Positions 25,583 through 35,237 of a DNA stretch of 64,000 bases are shown in pieces; position 1 is the first letter of the stretch; each line of letters begins with the position of its first letter. The DNA lies in contig NZ_JAMJFX010000006.1 of NCBI RefSeq assembly GCF_023544865.1, positions 62,001-126,000 of the forward strand. Direction: 5' to 3'. The DNA comes from Phaeovulum molybdatiresistens. Lineage in GTDB: Bacteria; Pseudomonadota; Alphaproteobacteria; Rhodobacterales; Rhodobacteraceae. A program made the position numbers and the translations under genes. The notes under the pieces are model-generated. The model ran no database searches, was not told where the DNA came from, and saw only the letters and a program-made list of their open reading frames with translations.

Positions 25583-27535
25583 TCACGCGCCTTTCGGTTC
25601 CACGAACATCCGGCCGCGCATTTCCATGTGCAGCGCATGGCAGAACCACTGGCAATAATACCAGAAGACACCGGGCTGCGCCGCCACGAAGGTCACGGAT
25701 GAGGTCTGCTGCGGCCCCACCTCCATCGCGACGCCGTGGTTGCCCATGGTAAAGCCATGCGTCAGGTCGTCGATGTCATCCAGATTGGTGACGATCACCG
25801 TGACCTCATCGCCCTCTTTCACGGTAAAGGTTTCCAGGCTGAAATTCGGCGCCTGGCTGGACATGTAGACCCGGACCTTGTTGCCATCGCGGATCACGCT
25901 TTCCTGCCAGTCGTCCAGGTTGACGCCATCGGCTTCGGCCTGCGCCCGGGTTTCGGCCCACATCGGGTCCTGCCGGTCCCAGGCCGAACGGATATTGGTC
26001 ATCTTCGAGGCATGCACCGCGATCGCATCATGGGGCTCGGCAAAGGTCGGGCCGTCGTGCACCAGCACCATCTTGTCGCCCGTGATGTCGAACAACTGGT
26101 CGTTCTCGGGCTTCAGCGGGCCGACGTTCAGGAAACGGTCTTTCGAGAACTTGCACAGCACCACCATCCACTTGCCGTCGGCCTCCAGCGTCTCGCCATG
26201 CGAGGTCTTGATGTGGCCCGGCTGGTAATGCACGTCGACCTTTTCCAGGATCGGGTCGACAGTCTCGCCCGCATAGGCCTTGACCGCGGCCTCGATGTTC
26301 CACTTCACCACCTGGCTGTCCAGGAACAACGAGGTGTAGGCATTGCCCTGCCCGTCAAAGGCGGTGTGCAGCGGCCCAAGGCCAAGCTCCGGCTCGGCCA
26401 CCACGGCCGACCGCGGATCGGCACCATCGAACACCGCGTCCAGTTTGGTCACGTCGATGACCGACACCGTAGGCGACAGCTTGCCGCCGATGCACAGGTG
26501 CTTCTTGTCGGGCGCCATGTTGCAGCCGTGCGGGTTGTTGGCGATCGGGATATAGCGGGTGAACTGGCTGTTGGCTTCTTTCCGGCCGTCCAGCACGCGC
26601 ACGCCGTTCAGTTCCTGGCCCTCGCCCGCGGCGACTGCCTTTTCAATCTCGGCGATGTTGAAGACCACGACGTGGTCCATTTCGCTGGCCGTCATGTCAG
26701 CCAGCGTCATCCCCATTTCCGAGTTGTACGAAGTCGAGAAGGCCCATTTGCCTTCATAATCCGCATCGCAATTGTCCAGGTTGCCCGAGACGATCACCTG
26801 CCAGGCCACGTCGAACTTGTCGGTGTCGACCGCGGTGAAGATGTTCACATAGGTCGAAGGATCGGTCATCGTGGACCCGTCATTGACCAGCGGCGCCTCA
26901 TCCTCGCCATTGCAGAAGATATAGTTCGAGCGCGGCCATTTCTGCGGGCGCATGCCGTGGATGCCCTTGGCATTCGGGATTTCCAGGATCGCGTCGGTCT
27001 TCATCACGTCACAGCGCACACGGGCCACGCGGGTGTTGGCCTTGTCGTTCATGAACAGGTACTGCCCGTCATACTTGCCCTCGGTATAGGACATGTGGAC
27101 GTGGTGCAGGTCGCCGTTGTCGTGGATCTTCTTGCCGTTGGCGGCCAGATAGGCTTTGGTCTTGTCGCTCATGGTGCGCTGATGGATGCGGATCGATTCA
27201 TCCGTCTGGCCCCAGCCGGTGGCCGAACAGCGGTTGAACACCGGCACGCGCATCAGTTCACGCATCGACGGCACGCCCAGAATCCGCAGCTCGCCCGTCT
27301 GCCCTGACGACCAGAAGCCGTAATATTCATCCAGCTGGCCCGGCGCCACGTTGAAATCGCCCGCCGCATGGGCCGCGCCCGCACCGGCCAGCGTCGCCGC
27401 CCCGCCCAGGGCAGCAGCGCCGCCCCAAAGGCCCAGGCGGCCGCCGCCCACCGCGCCCGCAAGCGCGGCGCCCCCCGCCGTTGCGCCCAGAAGGCCGCGA
27501 CGGCTGATCCCTGTCGTCTGTGTCTTGTCAGACAT
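25583..27535 (-). CDS. nosZ: Nitrous oxide reductase, TAT-exported clade I
   Basis: 650 residues with GAGAGGA before the ATG. The N-terminal twin-arginine motif [12 protein letters not shown] shows Tat export of the folded enzyme, marking clade I. The beta-propeller carries the CuZ histidines (for example [37 protein letters not shown]). The C-terminal cupredoxin has the CuA signature [20 protein letters not shown] with both Cys, His and Met. It reduces N2O to N2 as the last step of denitrification. It overlaps nosR by 8 nt. Confidence 0.97.
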   Translation of the reverse strand: MSDKTQTTGISRRGLLGATAGGAALAGAVGGGRLGLWGGAAALGGAATLAGAGAAHAAGDFNVAPGQLDEYYGFWSSGQTGELRILGVPSMRELMRVPVFNRCSATGWGQTDESIRIHQRTMSDKTKAYLAANGKKIHDNGDLHHVHMSYTEGKYDGQYLFMNDKANTRVARVRCDVMKTDAILEIPNAKGIHGMRPQKWPRSNYIFCNGEDEAPLVNDGSTMTDPSTYVNIFTAVDTDKFDVAWQVIVSGNLDNCDADYEGKWAFSTSYNSEMGMTLADMTASEMDHVVVFNIAEIEKAVAAGEGQELNGVRVLDGRKEANSQFTRYIPIANNPHGCNMAPDKKHLCIGGKLSPTVSVIDVTKLDAVFDGADPRSAVVAEPELGLGPLHTAFDGQGNAYTSLFLDSQVVKWNIEAAVKAYAGETVDPILEKVDVHYQPGHIKTSHGETLEADGKWMVVLCKFSKDRFLNVGPLKPENDQLFDITGDKMVLVHDGPTFAEPHDAIAVHASKMTNIRSAWDRQDPMWAETRAQAEADGVNLDDWQESVIRDGNKVRVYMSSQAPNFSLETFTVKEGDEVTVIVTNLDDIDDLTHGFTMGNHGVAMEVGPQQTSSVTFVAAQPGVFWYYCQWFCHALHMEMRGRMFVEPKGA

Positions 27536-29795
27536 CGGTCTGTCCTCTCATGTTGGGATGGTTCACAAGTTCGCCCGCGGCCCGCTTGGCGCCGCCAAGG
27601 TCCGGGGTCCCCACCGCCGCGCGCCGCTTTTCCTTGCGGATCACCACGGGGCATTTCGTTTTCGACTGATACAGCACCTGACAGTGCATGCAGTTGAGGC
27701 ATTCGTTGGGGTTGATTTCCCCGGTCGGATGGATCGCCTGGACCATGCATTCATTGGCACAGGTCTGGCAGGGGTTGCCGCAGTCCTTGTAGCGCTTCAG
27801 CCAGTCAAACATCCGCAGCCGCGCCGGAATGGCCAAGGCCGCCCCCAGCGGGCACAGATAGCGGCAATAGAAGCGTTCGACGAACAGCCCCGCCATCAAA
27901 AGCGCCGCCGCATAGGCCACGAAGGGCCAGGCGCGCATGAATTTCAGCACGATAGCGGTCTTGAAGGGTTCGACCTCGGCCAGATGCTCGGCCTGCTCGA
28001 TCGAGGCCAGCGACACCCCGAACAGCCCCAGGAAGATCATGTATTTCAGCGGCCAAAGCCGTTCATGCAGGCCCCAGGGCAGCGTCCATTGCGGCACGCC
28101 CAGACGCCGCGCGATGCGGTTCGACAGTTCCTGCAGCGCGCCAAAGGGGCACAGCCAGCCGCAATAGGCCCCCCGCCCCCAGAAGATCAGCGCGGCGGCC
28201 ACCGCAAACCACAGGATGAAGGTCAGCGGGTCCAGCAGGAACGCCTGCCAGCTGAAATCCGTGGTCAGCGCGCCGAACAGCGCCATCAGGTTCACGACCG
28301 ACAGCTGCGCATTGGCATACCAGCCCAGAAACACCAGCGTCACGGTCAGAAAGCCATAGCGGAACCAGGCGGTGGCACGGTCCGACCGCGTCAGGAAGCC
28401 CTGGAAGAAGAAGGCCAGCGTCAGCACCACCAGCATCGCGCCCAAACCCGCGATCTCGACGCGCTTGTCGTTCCAGATCTTGCGCCACAGCGCGCTTTGC
28501 GCGGCGGATTCGTCGCGATCGGCAACCGCATCGGCACCGGCGGCGGCGGGGGCCGCGGCGGGCGGCGGGGTCAGCGTGCGCAGATAGGGCGCGGGCAGCT
28601 GATAGCCCAGATCGAAGGTGGTAAAGGCCCGTTCAATCGCCGCCACATCACGCTGCACCAGCAGTTGCAGACGGAACGGCTTGGTCGGGTCAAAGCCCGC
28701 ATCGGCGGGGATCTTGAACAGGTCAAGCTCGGTGAATTCCGGCGCGCCTTCGGCGGCAATGCCCAGCAGGCGCCGGTGGCCACGGTCACGAAACCGCACC
28801 GAGACATCATCCTGGATCAGCACGATCCGGTCAAAGATGCCGCCGCGCACATAGCCCGAGCCCTTGAAGGAATACAGCCCCCGGCCCGCCACCATGATCG
28901 CATGTTCGCCCTCGGCCAGCCAGGCCTGCAGATTGGCCTGTTCCGCCTCGCCCAGCAGCGCGCGGCCCACGGCGGGAACCGACACCAGCGCCAGCTGCAT
29001 CTCGATGAAGGTGGTTTCGGGCGCGGCCTGAACGGGCCGGGCGGCGGCGCGCGGATCGTCCAGCAGCTCAAAGGCCGCGTTCACCTGCCCCACATCCAGC
29101 GACAGCCGACGCAGCGTGCCATCGCCTTCCAGCGTGAACCAGTCACCGGCGGCCTGCGCATCGGGGTTGATCTCGACCTGCGGGCCGCTGGCCGGGGCCT
29201 GCGCCGCAAGCCCCCCCAACCCCAGCGCGCGCGCCACCCGCAGGCCAGAACGCACGATGGAATCGTCGATCACCATGATCGTGACCGTCGCGCCGGAAAT
29301 GATGTTCAGCTCATGCGCGGACCCGCCGGATTCCGCCTCGGCCACAAGGTCCAGGCCAACGTAATCCTCGACCAGCGCCTTGATCTTGCTGTCAGGAATA
29401 CCGATCAGAACGATCGGTTCGGAATGTTTCACCAACTGCAGGCCGATGACGCGGGCGGCATCGTCCACCGCCACCATCGTATGGATCGGCTTGCCCGAAT
29501 AGCCCGTGGTGCCCACGAAATCCGAAGTGATGAAGGCCCAGCCGATCCGGTTGCCGCCCTTCATTACGGGGGCGACGGGCAAATCGTCACGCAGCGGACC
29601 ATAGGCATCGGCGCCCGCGACAAGGGTGCCTGCGGGAACCTCGGTCAGAAAACGTGGCAGATGGGGGGATTGGGCGGCGGCAGGGGCCGTCAGCAGCAGG
29701 GCGCAGAGCAGGCCGGCGACAAGGGCCAAAAGGGCCGCGGCGCGCGCGAAACTGCGGATGGGGAAATGCAGAACTTTCAAGGCATTTGCGGTCAT
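27528..29795 (-). CDS. nosR: Membrane flavo-iron-sulfur regulator/electron donor NosR
   Basis: 755 residues from the ATG at 29795 (a TTG at 29798 precedes it). It has a signal sequence, then a periplasmic FMN-binding domain with the flavinylation region [15 protein letters not shown], then six membrane helices with the two CxxxCP motifs [10 protein letters not shown] and [11 protein letters not shown], and a C-terminal ferredoxin domain ([12 protein letters not shown] and CLNCMHCQ). It is needed for nosZ expression and feeds electrons to NosZ. The flavin is attached by NosX encoded in the same operon. It starts 3 nt after nosC. Confidence 0.95.
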   Translation of the reverse strand: MTANALKVLHFPIRSFARAAALLALVAGLLCALLLTAPAAAQSPHLPRFLTEVPAGTLVAGADAYGPLRDDLPVAPVMKGGNRIGWAFITSDFVGTTGYSGKPIHTMVAVDDAARVIGLQLVKHSEPIVLIGIPDSKIKALVEDYVGLDLVAEAESGGSAHELNIISGATVTIMVIDDSIVRSGLRVARALGLGGLAAQAPASGPQVEINPDAQAAGDWFTLEGDGTLRRLSLDVGQVNAAFELLDDPRAAARPVQAAPETTFIEMQLALVSVPAVGRALLGEAEQANLQAWLAEGEHAIMVAGRGLYSFKGSGYVRGGIFDRIVLIQDDVSVRFRDRGHRRLLGIAAEGAPEFTELDLFKIPADAGFDPTKPFRLQLLVQRDVAAIERAFTTFDLGYQLPAPYLRTLTPPPAAAPAAAGADAVADRDESAAQSALWRKIWNDKRVEIAGLGAMLVVLTLAFFFQGFLTRSDRATAWFRYGFLTVTLVFLGWYANAQLSVVNLMALFGALTTDFSWQAFLLDPLTFILWFAVAAALIFWGRGAYCGWLCPFGALQELSNRIARRLGVPQWTLPWGLHERLWPLKYMIFLGLFGVSLASIEQAEHLAEVEPFKTAIVLKFMRAWPFVAYAAALLMAGLFVERFYCRYLCPLGAALAIPARLRMFDWLKRYKDCGNPCQTCANECMVQAIHPTGEINPNECLNCMHCQVLYQSKTKCPVVIRKEKRRAAVGTPDLGGAKRAAGELVNHPNMRGQTDV

Positions 29796-29798
29796 CAA

Positions 29799-30176
29799 TC
29801 AGGCTTTCTGCAGTGGGGGCGCACGGGCTTGCGCCAGACGGACGCGGCGCAGGATGGGCGCCTGATGCGATGCGGGACGCAGGGCCCGGCCAAAGCCGCG
29901 CACCTGCAGCGGATCGGGCGATGACAGACCAAGCGCCACGGCCCCGGCCTGCATGCAGTCGGGGCAGAAGGTCAGGTCACAATCCTCGGCGGGGCGGGTG
30001 GTGCCATTGCGATCGATCAAAACGGTCTGGGCGCCCATATCGGTGCAGATCACCATTTCAACCATCTGCGCCCGCGCCGCCCCCGCGCCTTCGGCCATGC
30101 CACGGCTGAACCCGCCCAAGGCAAGGGCCAGGACCAGCAGCACGGTCAGCAAAAGGGGGCAACGCAACGGTTTCAT
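29799..30176 (-). CDS. nosC: NosC-like small exported protein, unknown function
   Basis: 125 residues from the ATG at 30176. The N-terminal MKPLRCPLLLTVLLVLALAL is a signal peptide or anchor. The mature part has VICTDMGAQTVLIDRNG and a Cys pair TFCPDCMQAGAVALG, the layout of DUF2946-like small proteins found next to copper or denitrification genes. It is first in the operon, as in Paracoccus nosCRZDFYLX, so the symbol is given by position. No function is established. A metal- or redox-related role is inferred from the CxxC. Confidence 0.7.
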   Translation of the reverse strand: MKPLRCPLLLTVLLVLALALGGFSRGMAEGAGAARAQMVEMVICTDMGAQTVLIDRNGTTRPAEDCDLTFCPDCMQAGAVALGLSSPDPLQVRGFGRALRPASHQAPILRRVRLAQARAPPLQKA

Positions 30177-30211
30177 GCCCGCAGCCATGCCGCAGGCGCC
30201 GGCGCGCCTCC

Positions 30212-30225
30212 TTGACTTTAGGCAA
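30212..30225. promoter_or_regulatory. Weak FNR/NnrR-like box upstream of nosC
   Basis: TTGAC-TTTA-GGCAA on the plus strand, centred about 42 nt before the nosC start codon. It has dyad symmetry but departs from TTGAT-N4-ATCAA in the right half. It is weaker than the box at 30295 and could be chance. Confidence 0.3.
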
Positions 30226-30294
30226 GTGGGCCCGCCGAAACCGCGGTTTGACCACCATTCAGCCCCCCGCGTCAGACCGCCGCGGAAGACCAGA

Positions 30295-30308
30295 TTGACA
30301 TTCATCAA
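30295..30308. promoter_or_regulatory. FNR/DNR-type box between nosC and a Crp/Fnr gene
   Basis: TTGAC-ATTC-ATCAA differs from the consensus TTGAT-N4-ATCAA at one position. If it acts at -41.5 it would start a nosC transcript near 30260 with an 84-nt leader. It lies 45 nt from the divergent regulator start at 30353 and may serve both. It fits oxygen/NO control of nitrous oxide reductase. Confidence 0.7.
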
Positions 30309-30352
30309 TCAGGCACCCAAAACACCGCAATGTTTCAAGTGAAGGTTGTTCC

Positions 30353-31108
30353 ATGCGTGCCGAAGATCTGCCCGAAGTCCGCCGCCTGCCGCTGTTTCGC
30401 GACATGCTGCATGCAAATTTCGAACAACTCATGCAGGGGTCCTACGCGCAGCTGTTTCCGGCGGGGCTGGAACTGATCCGGCAGGGCGATCCGGCCGATT
30501 TCCTGCATATCGTGCTGGAAGGCGCGGTCGAGCTTCATGCCGACTGGGGCGACAACCGCTGCACCATGGCCGTGGTGCAGCCGGTGGGCACCTTCATCCT
30601 GGCCGCCTGCATCAAGGATGCGCCCTATCTGATGTCGGCGCGCACGTTGGAACGGTCGCGCGTGTTGCTGGTGCCGGCCTCGGATCTGCGCGCGATCTTC
30701 CGGCGCGATCCGGAATTCGCGGTCTCGACCATCAACGAACTGGCGGGGGCCTATCGCGCGGTGGTGCGCCATGCCAAGGGCCTGAAGCTGCGCAACTCGC
30801 GCGAGCGGGTGGCCGCTTATCTGCTGAAACAGTCGCGCATGGCGGAAAATGCCGACAGCTTCATCCTTGGCGTCGAAAAGCGGCTGATCGCGTCTTACCT
30901 GGGGATGACGCCGGAAAACCTGTCGCGCACCCTGCGCGGGCTGGAAGGCAACGGCGTCACGCTGCGTGGCCAGCAGGTCACCATCACCGACCGCGCCGCG
31001 CTGGCCGCCGTGGCCCCGCCTGATCGCCTTATCGACGGGCCCGATCCGGGCGGTGCAACCGCGGGCGTCAGCCTGCCGCCGCCCACGCGGGTTAATCCGG
31101 CGCCCTAG
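30353..31108 (+). CDS. Crp/Fnr-family regulator, DNR/NnrR-like
   Basis: 251 residues with AAGG 7 nt before the ATG. An N-terminal cyclic-nucleotide-type sensor barrel (GLELIRQGDPADFLHIVLEG) and dimer helix are followed by a C-terminal helix-turn-helix with MTPENLSRTLRGLEGNGV. The E-x-x-S-R recognition pattern matches the FNR half-site TTGAT seen next to it. It lacks the N-terminal Cys cluster of FNR; its only Cys are at internal positions. A haem-based NO sensor of the DNR type is therefore more likely. Its divergent position from nosC suggests it activates the nos operon. The C-terminal 25 residues are Pro-rich and family-atypical. Confidence 0.82.
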   Translation: MRAEDLPEVRRLPLFRDMLHANFEQLMQGSYAQLFPAGLELIRQGDPADFLHIVLEGAVELHADWGDNRCTMAVVQPVGTFILAACIKDAPYLMSARTLERSRVLLVPASDLRAIFRRDPEFAVSTINELAGAYRAVVRHAKGLKLRNSRERVAAYLLKQSRMAENADSFILGVEKRLIASYLGMTPENLSRTLRGLEGNGVTLRGQQVTITDRAALAAVAPPDRLIDGPDPGGATAGVSLPPPTRVNPAP

Positions 31109-31136
31109 GCGCCCCGGCCCGGCATCACGCGACCGA

Positions 31137-31832
31137 TCACGCCCAGGACAGCGCCGGGTCTTCCTCGGCGAAATCGCGCAGCCGCGCGACATCATCAATG
31201 CGCACCGCCGATTGCGCCATCGAGACGCCATGCCGGCGCAGGCGGCCAAAAGCCCGGCTGAGGCTTTCGGGCTTCAACCCAAGGCCCCCGGCAATCACCT
31301 GCTTCTCATAAGGTAATTGGACCACCGTCTCTCCGCGCATGGATTGACTGAGATCAATCAGAAACAACGCCAGGCGCTGCGCCCCGTTGCGCACCTTCAG
31401 CCGCTCCAGATCATCGGCCAGCGCATCGGCATTATCCGCCGCCACCGCCAGCAACGCGAAGGCCAGGCACGGTTCGGTTGCCGCCAAGGCCCGCATCGCC
31501 CCGGCGTCCAGCGACAGGACGCGGACATCGGTCACCGCCTGCGCCGACAGGCTGTGGCCCGCCCCGCGCACCGCCGCCATTTCATCCAGGCTGCGCAAAC
31601 GTGGCGCCAAACGGATGATCGCCTCATTTCCACAGGGCGCCACGCGATACAGCTTGACCCAGCCCCCAAGGACAAAGCGCAGCGCATTCGCCCTTTCGCC
31701 CTGCAGGAAAATGGTGGCGCCGCGGTCGTGGTTGCGCAGCTGCGCCGTGCGCGCAAGGCGCGCGATACAGGCGTCAGGCAACTTGGCAAAGGCTGGCACA
31801 TCGCGCAGCGCGGCAAAGGTCTGTTCCGTCAT
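31137..31832 (-). CDS. Crp/Fnr-family transcriptional regulator
   Basis: 231 residues from the ATG at 31832 (GGGGA 5 nt upstream). An in-frame extension to 31901 runs into FNR-box DNA and is rejected. The sensor barrel has GATIFLQGERANALRFVLGGWVKLYR. The HTH contains LKPESLSRAFGRLRRHGV with the same E-x-x-S-R specificity as the neighbour at 30353. No FNR-type N-terminal Cys cluster is present. It is 28 nt from the converging regulator gene. Two FNR-like boxes lie upstream, so it is probably part of the same oxygen/NO regulatory circuit. Confidence 0.82.
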   Translation of the reverse strand: MTEQTFAALRDVPAFAKLPDACIARLARTAQLRNHDRGATIFLQGERANALRFVLGGWVKLYRVAPCGNEAIIRLAPRLRSLDEMAAVRGAGHSLSAQAVTDVRVLSLDAGAMRALAATEPCLAFALLAVAADNADALADDLERLKVRNGAQRLALFLIDLSQSMRGETVVQLPYEKQVIAGGLGLKPESLSRAFGRLRRHGVSMAQSAVRIDDVARLRDFAEEDPALSWA

Positions 31833-31868
31833 GTTGGTCCCCGGCAAGCGAATCTCCCTGACCCTTGA

Positions 31869-31908
31869 TTGACATTTATCATTCATAAGCAACCATGACA
31901 TAGATCAA
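31869..31908. promoter_or_regulatory. Two FNR-like boxes
   Basis: TTGAC-ATTT-ATCAT at 31869-31882 and ATGAC-ATAG-ATCAA at 31895-31908, each one to two changes from TTGAT-N4-ATCAA. The second, at -41.5, would place a transcript start near 31860 with a 28-nt leader that includes the GGGGA ribosome site of the Crp/Fnr gene at 31832. The Sel1 gene starts at 32056 in the other direction and could also be served. Confidence 0.6.
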
Positions 31909-32055
31909 ACGGCGCCGATTTCAGCGCAGGGGCCAGACCGGCCCCGGACCGCGCCACCCTTGACAGCGTGCGTGGCGGGGTCTTTGCTGTTGGGGAACGA
32001 CAGATCCGTGCCAGTCGCGCTTGCGCGGCACGCTTCGCACCAAAGGAATGCGTCC

Positions 32056-33495
32056 ATGACACCCAAGGGAACCTTTCGCGCAACGGGCGTGTGTGCCGCG
32101 CTGTTTCTGGGCACCGCGATCGCCGGGGGCGCCATTACCCCCGCGTTTGCGCAGGATGCCGCGGCGACACAAACCGCGACCCCGGATGCCGCAGCGCTGC
32201 GCACGCGGGGCGAGGCGCTGATCTATGGCCTTGGCGATGTTGCGCAGGATGTTCCCGCGGGCCTGTCTTTGCTGGATCAGGCCGCAAGCGCGGGCGATAT
32301 CGCGGCCAAGGCCGCTCTCGGCAAGATCCTGCTGGATGGCTATTACACCCAGGCCGATAGCGCCAAAGGCACCCGGCTGCTGCAAGAGGCCGCCGCCGAC
32401 GGAAATGCGGCCGCGCAGCGCAACCTGGGCAAGGCGCTTTTGTGGGGCACGGGGCTGGCCGCCGATCCGACGCGCGCACAGACCCTGCTGGATCAGGCCG
32501 CCAGCGCCGGCGATGCCGAGGCGCGGCGCGTGCTGGGCGAGCAGTTGATCGGCGGCTGGGTTCTACCCGCCGATGCCACCGCCGGGCAGGCCCTTCTGGA
32601 ACAGAGCGCTGCGGCGGGGGATACGCAGGCGCAGGTTACTCTGGGGGCTCTGCTGCTGCATGGCACCGGCCTGCCCAAGGATGAATCCCGCGCGCTGGAG
32701 TTGTTCGAACAGGCCGCCGCAGCGGGCGACGGCGCGGGGCTGGAACGTTTCGGCGCAACGCTGATGTGGCGCCAGCGCGACCCGGCCGCGGCCGAGGCCT
32801 ATTTGCGCCGCGCCGGTGAACTGGGCCGCGGCACGGCCTGGGTCACCCTGGCAGAAGGCGCGATGTATGGGTTTCTGGGCGAAGGTTCGCGCCAGAAATT
32901 CGACGGCTTCGCCCAGCAGGCCCGCGCCGCTGGCGAAGGCCGGATCGAGGTGCTGGAGGCGCAGCGCCGCACCTGGGGCATCAGCATGGTCGCCAGCGGC
33001 CCCGAAACGCTTGCCGGTCTGGAACGGGCCGCCGAGGCCGGAAACAAGGACGCGCTGCTTTATCTGATCGGCCTGGTGCGCAATGGCAACCGCTACAACA
33101 TCCGCAAGGAACCCGACCGCGCGCTGGCCTATCTTGACCGTTTCGCCAACCTGCTGAGCGCGCCGGAAATCGAACGCCTGCGCTTCAGCATCGACGCGGC
33201 CCGGGTCAAGACGATCCCCGCCTATGAGGTGCTGGCCGCGCGCCTTGCCGCCAAGCCGGACCTGCTGGCGGGCGGCTTTGGCCCGGAACTGGCCTGGGCC
33301 AATGATAATTTCGCAATCTACCTGCTGCAGACGCGCCTTCAGGCCGAGGGGCGTTATAGCGGGCCCATCAACGGGCTGGCGACCCGGGCGACCCTGCGCG
33401 CGCTTTATGACGACTGCAAACCCCTGATGGGCCCGGTGCGCTGCGGCGATGACATCCTGAAACCCGAAGTGCTTGGCCGCCTTCTGAACCGCTGA
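32056..33495 (+). CDS. Secreted Sel1-repeat protein with C-terminal peptidoglycan-binding-like segment
   Basis: 479 residues from the ATG at 32056, with AAAGGA upstream. A signal peptide ends at TPAFAQ, about residue 33. Six or seven Sel1-type repeats follow (pattern A..LG..L..G......A..LL.QAA.AGD, for example AAAQRNLGKALLWGTGLAAD). Near residues 420-465, IYLLQTRLQAEGRYSGPING followed by LATRATLRAL resembles the peptidoglycan-binding-1 repeat. It probably acts as a periplasmic scaffold. The upstream in-frame ORF from 31960 is not supported. It is monocistronic, followed by the hairpin at 33529. Confidence 0.75.
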   Translation: MTPKGTFRATGVCAALFLGTAIAGGAITPAFAQDAAATQTATPDAAALRTRGEALIYGLGDVAQDVPAGLSLLDQAASAGDIAAKAALGKILLDGYYTQADSAKGTRLLQEAAADGNAAAQRNLGKALLWGTGLAADPTRAQTLLDQAASAGDAEARRVLGEQLIGGWVLPADATAGQALLEQSAAAGDTQAQVTLGALLLHGTGLPKDESRALELFEQAAAAGDGAGLERFGATLMWRQRDPAAAEAYLRRAGELGRGTAWVTLAEGAMYGFLGEGSRQKFDGFAQQARAAGEGRIEVLEAQRRTWGISMVASGPETLAGLERAAEAGNKDALLYLIGLVRNGNRYNIRKEPDRALAYLDRFANLLSAPEIERLRFSIDAARVKTIPAYEVLAARLAAKPDLLAGGFGPELAWANDNFAIYLLQTRLQAEGRYSGPINGLATRATLRALYDDCKPLMGPVRCGDDILKPEVLGRLLNR

Positions 33496-33528
33496 CAGGC
33501 GATTCCCGCGCGCCATCGCACCGCGGCG

Positions 33529-33560
33529 ATCTTCGACGATAGCGCGCAATTGTCGAAGAT
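33529..33560. terminator. Hairpin after the Sel1 gene
   Basis: ATCTTCGACGAT (33529-33540), loop AGCGCGCA, ATTGTCGAAGAT (33549-33560): a 12-bp stem with one G-T pair. A T-rich tract (TTCTT, later CTTTTTT at 33578-33584) follows. It is placed 34 nt after the Sel1 stop, so it is probably its terminator. An operator for dadA is the alternative. Confidence 0.55.
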
Positions 33561-33593
33561 TTCTTGGCTATCTAAATCTTTTTTCGCCGTTTC

Positions 33594-33698
33594 TTGCGCC
33601 AATGGCGCAAACTGCGCCCATCTTTGCCAGAACCTTTCCCGCCGATCCGCTACACTTTGACGCAGGCCTTGTCGGGCCAATCAGGGGGCCAATCAGGG
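33594..33698. promoter_or_regulatory. dadA upstream region with palindrome and 12-bp tandem repeat
   Basis: TTGCGCC-AAT-GGCGCAA (33594-33610) is an exact 7-bp-arm inverted repeat. Two copies of GGCCAATCAGGG run head to tail at 33675-33698, and the second copy runs into the GGGGGG that serves as ribosome site for dadA at 33709. The palindrome is a candidate Lrp-type or other operator. The tandem repeat overlaps the ribosome-binding region and could vary in number. Confidence 0.4.
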
Positions 33699-33708
33699 GG
33701 GATACGAC

Positions 33709-35016
33709 ATGAAGATTGTGGTGCTTGGGTCCGGTGTGATCGGGGTGACCTCGGCCTGGTATCTGGCCCGCGCCGGGCATGAGGTGACGGTGATCGACCG
33801 CCAGCCCGAGGCGGCGCTGGAAACCTCATTTGCCAATGCCGGCGAAATCAGCCCCGGCTATTCCGCGCCCTGGGCCGCGCCGGGCATCCCGCTCAAGGCG
33901 ATCAAGTGGATGTTCATGGAACACGCCCCACTGATCGTGCAGCCGCGCCCCGACCCGCAAAAGATTCGCTGGATGGTGCAGATGCTGGGCAATTGCACCA
34001 GCCGCGCCTATGCGGTGAACAAGGCGCGCATGGTGCGTCTTGCGGAATATTCGCGCGATTGCCTGACCGCGCTGCGCCAAGAAACGGGGCTGCGCTTTGA
34101 CGAACGCCAGCAGGGCACGCTGCAACTGTTCCGCACCCAGAAACAGATGGACGGCGCGGCCAAGGATATAGAGGTGCTGCGCCAGGGCGGCGTCCCCTTT
34201 GAGGTGTTGGATACCGCCGGCTGCCTTGCCGCCGAACCGGGGCTGGCCAATGCGCGCGACAAGATCGTGGGCGGGTTGCGCCTGCCCAGGGATGAAACCG
34301 GCGATTGCTTCAAGTTCACCCAAGGTCTGGCCGAAAAGGCCCGCGCGCTTGGCGTGCAGTTCCGCCATGGCGTGACGATCCGGCGGCTGAACCTTTCGGG
34401 CGGGCGGATCCTTTCGGTCGGCACATCCGAAGGCGAGGTCACGGCCGATGCCTTTGTCGTGGCGATGGGCAGCTATTCGCCCGCGCTGGTCGCGCCCTTG
34501 GGGATGAAACTGCCGGTCTATCCGGTCAAGGGCTATTCGATCACCGTCCCGATCGTGGACAAGGACCGCGCGCCCCTGTCCACGGTGATGGACGAAACCC
34601 ACAAGATCGCGATCACCCGGCTGGGCGACCGCATCCGCGTGGGTGGTATGGCCGAAATCGCGGGCTTCGATCTGTCGCTGAAGGACAAGCGCCGCCGCAC
34701 GCTGGTGCATTCGGTTGAGGATCTGTTCGGCGGCGCGGGCGATCAGTCACAGGCGACCTTCTGGACGGGGCTGCGCCCGATGACGCCCGATGGTACCCCG
34801 GTGGTGGGCGCGACGCCGGTGCCGAACCTGTTCCTGAATACCGGGCATGGCACATTGGGCTGGACGATGGCGGCAGGATCCGGCCGGGTGCTGGCCGATA
34901 TCGTGTCGGGCCGCGCGACCGAGATTGAAAGCGCCGATCTGGGCTATGGCCGCTATCAGACGCGCCGGGGCCGCCGCGCACAGGGCATCGGCCGCCTGCA
35001 ACCCAGCGCGGGCTGA
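33709..35016 (+). CDS. dadA: D-amino acid dehydrogenase small subunit-like (DadA)
   Basis: 435 residues, preceded by GGGGGG 8 nt upstream. The N-terminal FAD motif is [20 protein letters not shown] followed by EVTVIDR. DAO-fold blocks include [22 protein letters not shown] and the C-terminal [19 protein letters not shown] then [19 protein letters not shown], the usual FAD-closing segment of DadA. It oxidatively deaminates D-amino acids and passes electrons to the respiratory chain. No alanine racemase gene is adjacent. The 221 bp after it to 35237 show no gene or clear signal. Confidence 0.9.
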   Translation: MKIVVLGSGVIGVTSAWYLARAGHEVTVIDRQPEAALETSFANAGEISPGYSAPWAAPGIPLKAIKWMFMEHAPLIVQPRPDPQKIRWMVQMLGNCTSRAYAVNKARMVRLAEYSRDCLTALRQETGLRFDERQQGTLQLFRTQKQMDGAAKDIEVLRQGGVPFEVLDTAGCLAAEPGLANARDKIVGGLRLPRDETGDCFKFTQGLAEKARALGVQFRHGVTIRRLNLSGGRILSVGTSEGEVTADAFVVAMGSYSPALVAPLGMKLPVYPVKGYSITVPIVDKDRAPLSTVMDETHKIAITRLGDRIRVGGMAEIAGFDLSLKDKRRRTLVHSVEDLFGGAGDQSQATFWTGLRPMTPDGTPVVGATPVPNLFLNTGHGTLGWTMAAGSGRVLADIVSGRATEIESADLGYGRYQTRRGRRAQGIGRLQPSAG

Positions 35017-35237
35017 CGGCCCGGGCGGCAAGGGCAGCCCGCAAACAGGCCCGGCGCGCAAGGATTTCATTGACTCGCGCCCCGGCCCCGCAAACACTTC
35101 CCCTATGGCGGCCCCTGGGCCGCACCCACCACGCAAGGGCGCCCGCGCGGCCCGCCGATGCGTCACGGGAAGGGAACGCGCCATGACGGTGGCAAGGGAC
35201 ATCGCCGGATCATCGACCCGCGCGCGCGCATCCGGCG

